The position numbers and the translations under genes are program-made. Under the pieces are notes generated by a model. It had not been told where the DNA came from, ran no database searches, and saw only the letters and a list, made by a program, of their open reading frames with translations. Of a stretch of DNA of 64,000 nucleotides, positions 59,401 to 64,000 are shown piece after piece. The DNA comes from Thermodesulfobacteriota bacterium (GTDB lineage Bacteria; Desulfobacterota_D; UBA1144; Nemesobacterales; UBA2774), in contig JBFMCV010000002.1 in the NCBI GenBank assembly GCA_040754335.1, forward strand, positions 558,001 through 622,000, read 5' to 3'. Every line of letters starts with the position of its first letter. Positions within the stretch are counted from its first letter, which is position 1.

Positions 59401-59515
59401 AGGCAGGATATGTTATGTAATGTCGTTAAAGAGCGCAATTAACAAAGGGTATGGGCAACCCTAATTGCGGCATTCGAGTGCTGCCTGGCTTAACGGCCCG
59501 GGCAGCACTTTTTTT
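59401..59515 (+). ncRNA. Candidate small structured RNA
   Basis: About 115 nt between a promoter-like sequence and a strong terminator. A stem GCAATT ... AATTGC (about 59433-59468) encloses an AGGGT ... ACCCT hairpin, followed by the terminator AGTGCTGCC ... GGCAGCACT with a T run (59477-59515). No open frame with a ribosome site is seen. It matches no RNA family I can recall. It could also be a leader of the gene at 59731, but the terminator precedes that gene by 200 bp. Confidence 0.4.
59477..59515 (+). terminator. Intrinsic terminator
   Basis: AGTGCTGCC-loop-GGCAGCACT followed by seven T; a perfect 9-bp stem. Confidence 0.8.
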
Positions 59516-59730
59516 CTCCCCTCAAATCGCATGAACCCGGCCCGCGGATTTCGGCCAAAACGGATAAATACGCATGATACGGAAATGCTGCGGGGTCGTT
59601 CTCTCCATTTGTCCGCACCGCTTTAATTTGTTATGGCGTGAGAATTATTATACGGTATAGTATTAGTGGATATTCATTTACAGTATTGATAGTTGGTTTG
59701 AGTGCTTTGGCAAGATTTAGGAGGGGATAT

Positions 59731-60054
59731 ATGAAATATCTTGTTATGGGGACCGAGGGCCCCGGGTATTTTTCGCCCGAGGAGGAAGTAGAGGTCCTCG
59801 AAAGCGTGGTTATACCCGCTTTCGACGAGCTAAAGGATCTTGAGGACGAGGGGACTATAGTAGGGGGTCTCCCGGTCGGCGACCGCGCGTTCGTATTCGT
59901 CGCGGAGGCCGATTCTCACGACGATCTCGACCGGATGCTGAGGTCGCTTCCCATCTGGGGGGTGCTGGAGTGGGAGGTTACCCCGCTTCAGGACTTCGAA
60001 GCGAGGGCGAGACAGGAAAGGGGAATTCTCAAGAGCTTGAAAGCGGAAGGCTGA
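59731..60054 (+). CDS. Muconolactone isomerase-like (dimeric alpha/beta barrel) protein
   Basis: 107 residues from ATG 59731 (AGGAGGGGATAT upstream). The DRAFVFVAEADSHDDLDRMLRSLPIWGVLEWEVTPL region (in part) is the pattern of muconolactone delta-isomerase and related YciI-like small ferredoxin-fold proteins. Catalysis is uncertain; many such proteins are only structural relatives. No catabolic neighbours. Confidence 0.75.
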   Translation: MKYLVMGTEGPGYFSPEEEVEVLESVVIPAFDELKDLEDEGTIVGGLPVGDRAFVFVAEADSHDDLDRMLRSLPIWGVLEWEVTPLQDFEARARQERGILKSLKAEG

Positions 60055-60332
60055 TATTCAGGTTTGTTTGTCAATACAATTTCGAATTCAACCGATCGTT
60101 ACTTATTGCGCGCGCTCTCTTGATACTCGAACTGAACCACTTGCGGGATTTCAATACACATAACGGAAACGACGAACATTAGCACGCGTATTTTCCGCCG
60201 GTCTAAACTGTTTTGACAAGCTTGATTTCAATCCGCCGGCTCCGGCTGCCGTAAAGCCGGATTAGGTGAATCTTCCGATCACGCGGGACGGCGGCGCTGT
60301 CCTGCGCAAAGGCTAGCTGCGCCCGGGGTTTC
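60055..60332. other. Unique gap
   Basis: No dispersed repeats recognised. TCCGCCGG and CCGGCTGC-type short inverted pieces occur near 60190-60330, possibly part of a terminator for the flanking convergent genes. Confidence 0.4.
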
Positions 60333-60539
60333 TCAGGGCGTCTTTTTACTCTTCTCGATGAACTTCTGCCAGTGGGAGGGGAGCTCGTCCTCAATGAGAT
60401 GCGCGCCGTCCGCGCAGTGCCCGCACACCCCGCATTCGGCGCATTCGTCGAGTCCTATTATGCACTCTTCGGGGCAGCGGCCCGCGGGCTTGTCCGCGGC
60501 TGACGGGGTGGTTTGTTTTTTGTCGGTCATTTCGGGCAT
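60333..60539 (-). CDS. Small cysteine-rich protein
   Basis: 68 residues (start MPEMTDKK at 60539; the second Met is also possible). RCPEECIIGLDECAECGVCGHCADGAH packs six cysteines and His, suggesting a zinc- or iron-sulfur-binding knuckle, before a helix (LPSHWQKFIEKSKK). No strong ribosome site. Family not recognised. Confidence 0.65.
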   Translation of the reverse strand: MPEMTDKKQTTPSAADKPAGRCPEECIIGLDECAECGVCGHCADGAHLIEDELPSHWQKFIEKSKKTP

Positions 60540-60903
60540 ATCTGATAGATTAGCATAATTCTGCGTGCGTGTCTCGGTTATGCTTCTGCACAGGTTACGG
60601 CTTAGATTTCCTATCCCTCCCGCATCACCTGAAAGGAAAAAGCAAGGCATCTTTTATTTCTTCTTTTCCCGTATGAAAAGGCACACGTAATGTGTTTTAT
60701 GAGAAGACAAAGAAAAGAGAAAGGCTATTTTTTATCCTACTTTTCCTTGATGAAAAGTAGCAAAAATCATCCGACTACATAATTTGCTAAAAATCTTGTG
60801 TTTAAGCTAAAATCTTTCAAATGGGAAGCTGAAAGATTTTCACGCTTAAACACGCGATTTTCTTAACGCAAATTCTGTAATGTCGGGAGATGAGAAAGAA
60901 CAA
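60540..60903. repeat. Gap with MITE copy 7
   Basis: A hairpin with TTTTCC and GAAAAG arms, an ACTTTTCCTTGATGAAAAGT hairpin (about 60738-60760) and MITE copy 7. Confidence 0.7.
60770..60886. mobile_element. MITE copy 7
   Basis: TCCGACtacATAATTTGC left end and GCAAATTCTGTaatGTCGG right end; inner stems GTGTTTAAGC ... GCTTAAACAC and AATCTTTCA ... TGAAAGATT pair fully. Confidence 0.8.
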
Positions 60904-62334
60904 TCAGGTGCCGGAGATTTTTTCGGCGAGGGACTTGCGCTCGTCGATGTCGTACTTGCGCATGATCTCGAGGCGCGTGGCCTCGGGAGATCCGCCGCCG
61001 GATATGCTTATCACGGAATACCAGCCGCCCTGGTAGGAAGCCGTTATGTCCTCGAGCAGCCTCGCGACTGAGAGCCTGTAGTCCGCCGGTATGTCTTCCC
61101 GGCCCTGGAGATACCTGGCGAGCCTCTCGCCCGCGGCGGGGGCTTCCATGTCTTCCGGGTAGGGGGACGCGACGAGTATGCCGCCCGCGGTATCGTGGAC
61201 TATCCTGAACATATCGTAAATGTGCACGCCCTGGAGCAGCTTCCCGATGTTGGAATACACGGGGTCGGGGATGAAATTGCCGGCGCGGGTCTCCTTTCCG
61301 AATACGGACGCCGTGACTCCGCACGCGTATGAGGACTCGACATACTTGATGAGGTCGGAGATCTTGTCTCTCACGTGCCCTGTCTTCCGAGGGTCGAGGC
61401 CGTTCGCTTCGGCGAGCGCCGCGGACGCGCCGATGAGCATGTCTCCCAGGCCGGCGCGCGCTCCGATGCATGAGACCCTATGGTGCGTGGCGAAGCTCTC
61501 CGTGAGCGAGCCCGCCATCTCCCACTCGCCCGCGAGGAAGACCCTCTCCCACGGCACGAACACGTCGTCGAAGAGGATCTGCGCCGTCGCCTGCCCGTAG
61601 CGGGACGTGAGCGGGGCGCCCGATTCTCCGGGCCTTCCGGCCTGGCGTGAGACGAGCTCGACGCCTTCGGTGTCTATAGGTATGGCGAACGACAGGGCGT
61701 AGTCTTCGTCCTCGGCCGTCATGCCGCGGGTGGGGAGTACGATTATTTCGTGGGTGTACGGAGCGCCCGTGACTATGGCCTTGATGCCTCTCACCTTGAT
61801 GCCGTCGTCGTCGCGGCCGACGATGCGGAGGTAGAGGTCGGGGTCGTGCTGCTCGTGGGGGCGCCTGGAGCGGTCTCCCTTGGCGTCGGTCATGGCTACG
61901 CACGTCGTGAGGTCCGCGTCCTGGAGGTATTCGAGATAGGTGAGGAACTTCACATGATAGTCCGTGCCGAAGTGGAGGTCGGTGTTGTGGGTCGTCTCGT
62001 AGAGCGCGTTCAGTGCGTCGTGGCAGAGGTAGCGCTGGGCGCACCCGGTCTCGCGACAGAGCAGGCGCACCATTTCGAGCTTTTTGAGGAGGTCGTTCTG
62101 GGCGGTGTTGATGTGCAGCAGCCGGTTGACCTTCCTGCCAGTGACGTGCGAGACGGCGGTCATCGTGTCCGAATACTCGGGAAGGAGCGCGAACTCGTAC
62201 GTGACCGAGACCGCGTTTATGCCGGGCTCGAGCAGAGGCTCATCAGGGACGCTCTCTATGCGTTTGCCCCTGATGTAGACGACCGGGTCGAGCTCTCTGA
62301 GGCTCTCTACGTATTCTTCCGGGGTCTTGAGCAC
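60904..62334 (-). CDS. HpaB/AbfD-superfamily flavoprotein
   Basis: 476 residues from GTG 62334 (AGGGAGAAAAC upstream). Sequence of the 4-hydroxyphenylacetate 3-hydroxylase/4-hydroxybutyryl-CoA dehydratase superfamily: MTDAKGDRSRRP, VRGIKAIVTGAPYTHEIIVLP, FDDVFVPWERVFLAGEWE, GARAGLGDMLIGASA. Cys93, Cys98 and Cys104 lie near the first cluster-binding region, but after His285 the position of the dehydratase cluster cysteine (H-x6-C) holds Ala292. A canonical Fe-S dehydratase is therefore doubtful; an FADH2-using hydroxylase or another FAD enzyme fits better. Stands alone, without the reductase partner HpaC. Confidence 0.85.
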   Translation of the reverse strand: MLKTPEEYVESLRELDPVVYIRGKRIESVPDEPLLEPGINAVSVTYEFALLPEYSDTMTAVSHVTGRKVNRLLHINTAQNDLLKKLEMVRLLCRETGCAQRYLCHDALNALYETTHNTDLHFGTDYHVKFLTYLEYLQDADLTTCVAMTDAKGDRSRRPHEQHDPDLYLRIVGRDDDGIKVRGIKAIVTGAPYTHEIIVLPTRGMTAEDEDYALSFAIPIDTEGVELVSRQAGRPGESGAPLTSRYGQATAQILFDDVFVPWERVFLAGEWEMAGSLTESFATHHRVSCIGARAGLGDMLIGASAALAEANGLDPRKTGHVRDKISDLIKYVESSYACGVTASVFGKETRAGNFIPDPVYSNIGKLLQGVHIYDMFRIVHDTAGGILVASPYPEDMEAPAAGERLARYLQGREDIPADYRLSVARLLEDITASYQGGWYSVISISGGGSPEATRLEIMRKYDIDERKSLAEKISGT

Positions 62335-62885
62335 GGGCGTTTTCTCCCTTGTCAGGCGAGGCGCGGAACGTTAAGTGCGCCTATCTAGAGATAGTCTCAT
62401 AAAGGGGGGGCTGTGTCAATCGGGGGGTGGTCTGTGTGCGTATTATGGGGAAGAAAAGGCTTTCTAGTATGATAAGAATACTAAGGTAAACCCCCCACCC
62501 GAACCCTCCCCCTCAAGGGGGGAGGGAATTTATTTGCGGTTACTGATCCGCCGCCGATTCTGTGAATGTCGGGAAAGGCTACGTCCTTCGACCCTTCGTC
62601 CTTCGACAGGCTCAGGATGAACGGAGCTCAGGACAGGCTCGCAGATTAGTATTATCAGGGCTCCATTGTCTGGCGAAAGCTGAGGAGTAACAGAGTAATC
62701 ATATATGAGCGCAGATTCTGCGCCTCAGAACGAACGGGTTGGGTTGAACAGATTGATTGAAGGCACACCCTCATCATATCCCCCTTCACCGAGGCTTCGG
62801 GGGACAAGCCCTCCCCCCTCCTGTTGAGGGGGAGGGAAAAAATTTATGATGTGTAGATAATAAGGATTGAAGCCGATATGGTTTA
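62335..62885. repeat. Gap with L element and B repeats
   Basis: B (62484-62530), a MITE right-end-like remnant (about 62560-62575), double F units with an L element (62641-62727), and a B repeat holding a K-type insert (about 62762-62838). Confidence 0.65.
62641..62727 (+). mobile_element. L element 4
   Basis: GCAGATTAGTATT start and GCGCAGATTCTGCGC hairpin end, inside an F repeat between GACAGGCTC and AGAACGAACGGG. Confidence 0.6.
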
Positions 62886-63314
62886 TCAGAGGCGGGGGCG
62901 TTCGCTCTCGATTATGGAGGCGACGTCGGACATCTCCCTGCCCAGAAGATAGATAACGTCGTCGAGGGTGATGATCCCTTTTATCGCTCCGTTATCGTCC
63001 ACGATCGGGAAGCGGCGGACGCTGCTCCCGCTCTCCTTTATCTGCTCGAGCGCGTCATATAAGCCCGTGCTCTGCTTGAGCGTTACGACCTCCAAGGACA
63101 TGATATCGCCGACCGAGCATTCGGCCGGGTTGAGTTTTTTATTGACCACCCTGAGCACGACGTCCCTGTCCGTGACTATGCCGACCGGCCTGTCGTTCTG
63201 TATGACTACTACGCTGCCTACGTTCATTTCCTCCATCATCTCGGTCGCTTCGAGCACCCTGGTGTTGACATCGACGCAAACTATCTCTCTCCTGCATAGT
63301 GATTCGAGACTCAT
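62886..63314 (-). CDS. Two-CBS-domain protein
   Basis: 142 residues from the ATG at 63314 (AAAGGAGGTACAC upstream). Two CBS motifs: VCVDVNTRVLEATEMMEEMNVGSVVVIQ (in part) with GIVTDRDVVLRVV, and VTLKQSTGLYDALEQIKESG with RRFPIVDDNGAIKGIITLDDVI (in part). Such stand-alone pairs bind adenosine nucleotides and regulate partners. No partner is adjacent. Confidence 0.9.
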   Translation of the reverse strand: MSLESLCRREIVCVDVNTRVLEATEMMEEMNVGSVVVIQNDRPVGIVTDRDVVLRVVNKKLNPAECSVGDIMSLEVVTLKQSTGLYDALEQIKESGSSVRRFPIVDDNGAIKGIITLDDVIYLLGREMSDVASIIESERPRL

Positions 63315-63564
63315 GTGTGTACCTCCTTTTATTATTTTAACATGCGGTGCGAGTAAGTCTTGTCCATATGTGCAATGATCGTGCCGCATAGCCGCCGCCT
63401 CTGTAACCCGCCGGAGATATTGCTGATTTGTGCGTATTGCCCGTATCCGTGCGAGGCGCGCACGCCCTGCGGTGTCAGGAATCAGGACATACGACGTTTG
63501 CGGACGGGCGGGTCCGCGGCAGAAAAAATGTTTACGCATACCGGGAAAAACCGGTCAAACTATA

Positions 63565-64000
63565 ATGGTGGCGGCAAGAGTCAGGAGGGAAGCCTCCGAG
63601 GATATACGGGATATATATAATATAAACCTCCGGGCGTTTGGAAGGGAGGACGAGGGGAGGCTGGTCGACAAACTCAGGGGAGCGGTGAGCCCTTTCATAT
63701 CGCTCGTCGCCGAGGACGGGGACGGCGCTCTCACGGGGCACATACTGTTCTCTCCCGTGACGGTGGGAGATTCCCCGGTAAAGGCCGCCGGGCTCGGCCC
63801 CATGTCGGTGCTGCCGGAGCGTCAGGGGACGGGCACGGGCTCGGTGCTCATCAGGGAGGGACTCCGCGCGTGCGCCGGGGAAGGGGTAGGGGCGGTGTTT
63901 GTGCTGGGGCATCCGGAGTATTATTCCAGGTTCGGGTTCAGCCACGCCTCGGCCAGGGGGATCTACTGGAAGAGCGACGAGTTTGCGCCTTATTTCTTCG
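63565..64000 (+). CDS. GNAT N-acetyltransferase (truncated by the window end)
   Basis: At least 145 residues, open at the window edge. VRREASEDIRDIYNINLRAFGREDEGRLVDKLR (in part), a central AAGLGPMSVLPERQGTGTGSVLIREGLRA (acetyl-CoA loop) and LGHPEYYSRFGFSHA match YhbS-like GNATs. TATAAT overlaps the ATG at 63565-63567, so the transcript may be leaderless or the true start may lie downstream; AGGAGG inside codons 7-8 leaves this open. Confidence 0.85.
   Translation, partial: MVAARVRREASEDIRDIYNINLRAFGREDEGRLVDKLRGAVSPFISLVAEDGDGALTGHILFSPVTVGDSPVKAAGLGPMSVLPERQGTGTGSVLIREGLRACAGEGVGAVFVLGHPEYYSRFGFSHASARGIYWKSDEFAPYFF

Noticed and set aside
60904-62334. Annotation as 4-hydroxybutyryl-CoA dehydratase
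   Set aside because: The His-x6-Cys cluster ligand pair is not conserved (Ala292), so the specific name is not supported.
1-64000. tRNA and rRNA genes
   Set aside because: I scanned for T-arm-like GGTTCGA motifs with a paired acceptor stem and for conserved rRNA segments and found none that hold up.

Overview
The window reads as a Gram-negative bacterial chromosome. Evidence is lipobox and Sec-type signal peptides, a predicted outer-membrane beta-barrel, a CorA transporter and C-terminal sorting signals of the kind used only in diderms. Coding DNA is GC-rich with heavy use of AGG and ATA codons. A deltaproteobacterial or Dadabacteria-like lineage is my guess, but no rRNA, tRNA or other phylogenetic marker lies in the window to settle it.

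Layout. (1) 0.7-9.1 kb is an accessory, prophage-like block: an S24-type repressor with three operators facing a strong divergent promoter, an intact and a broken DUF559 gene, a phage-replication-like winged-helix protein and several unknown genes whose coding sequences carry in-frame genomic repeats. (2) 9.1-32.3 kb holds sixteen small secreted proteins, fifteen with one SpaA/prealbumin-like domain and one with a different ectodomain. All end in an IPTL-CTERM sorting tail. At least ten have their own sigma70-type promoter, and several are followed by an intrinsic terminator of one family. Downstream of many genes lie extra stop-terminated copies or pieces of the 3' tail coding sequence, separated by palindromic repeats with a 142-144 bp period. 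Between the array genes are a membrane SGNH hydrolase, a cytochrome c lipoprotein, an AbiE-type toxin-antitoxin pair and two paralogous secreted proteins. (3) 32.8-64 kb is mostly housekeeping and metabolic: amino-acid permease, methyltransferase, SDR, metallophosphoesterase, lipid kinase with dual-specificity phosphatase, histone H1-like protein, RimK ligase with M14-type deacylase, CorA, pyrophosphatase, TauE-type permease, baeRF protein, redoxin, HpaB-family flavoprotein, CBS protein and a GNAT cut by the window end.

Nearly every intergenic region is a mosaic of short palindromic repeats. At least eight small families (called A-H here), two longer hairpin-ended elements (J and L), a family K and a roughly 120 bp MITE with long terminal inverted repeats can be told apart. 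They are nested, and the inserted element sits in the loop or dyad centre of the host palindrome again and again. J elements occur inside J elements, C inside D, E and the MITE-flank hairpin, F inside A, L inside F.

The two most striking signals are the IPTL-CTERM array with its trailing spare tails, and the loop-targeted nested hairpin elements. No exosortase-like enzyme for the tails and no transposase for the repeats is present, so both would have to act in trans from elsewhere in the genome.
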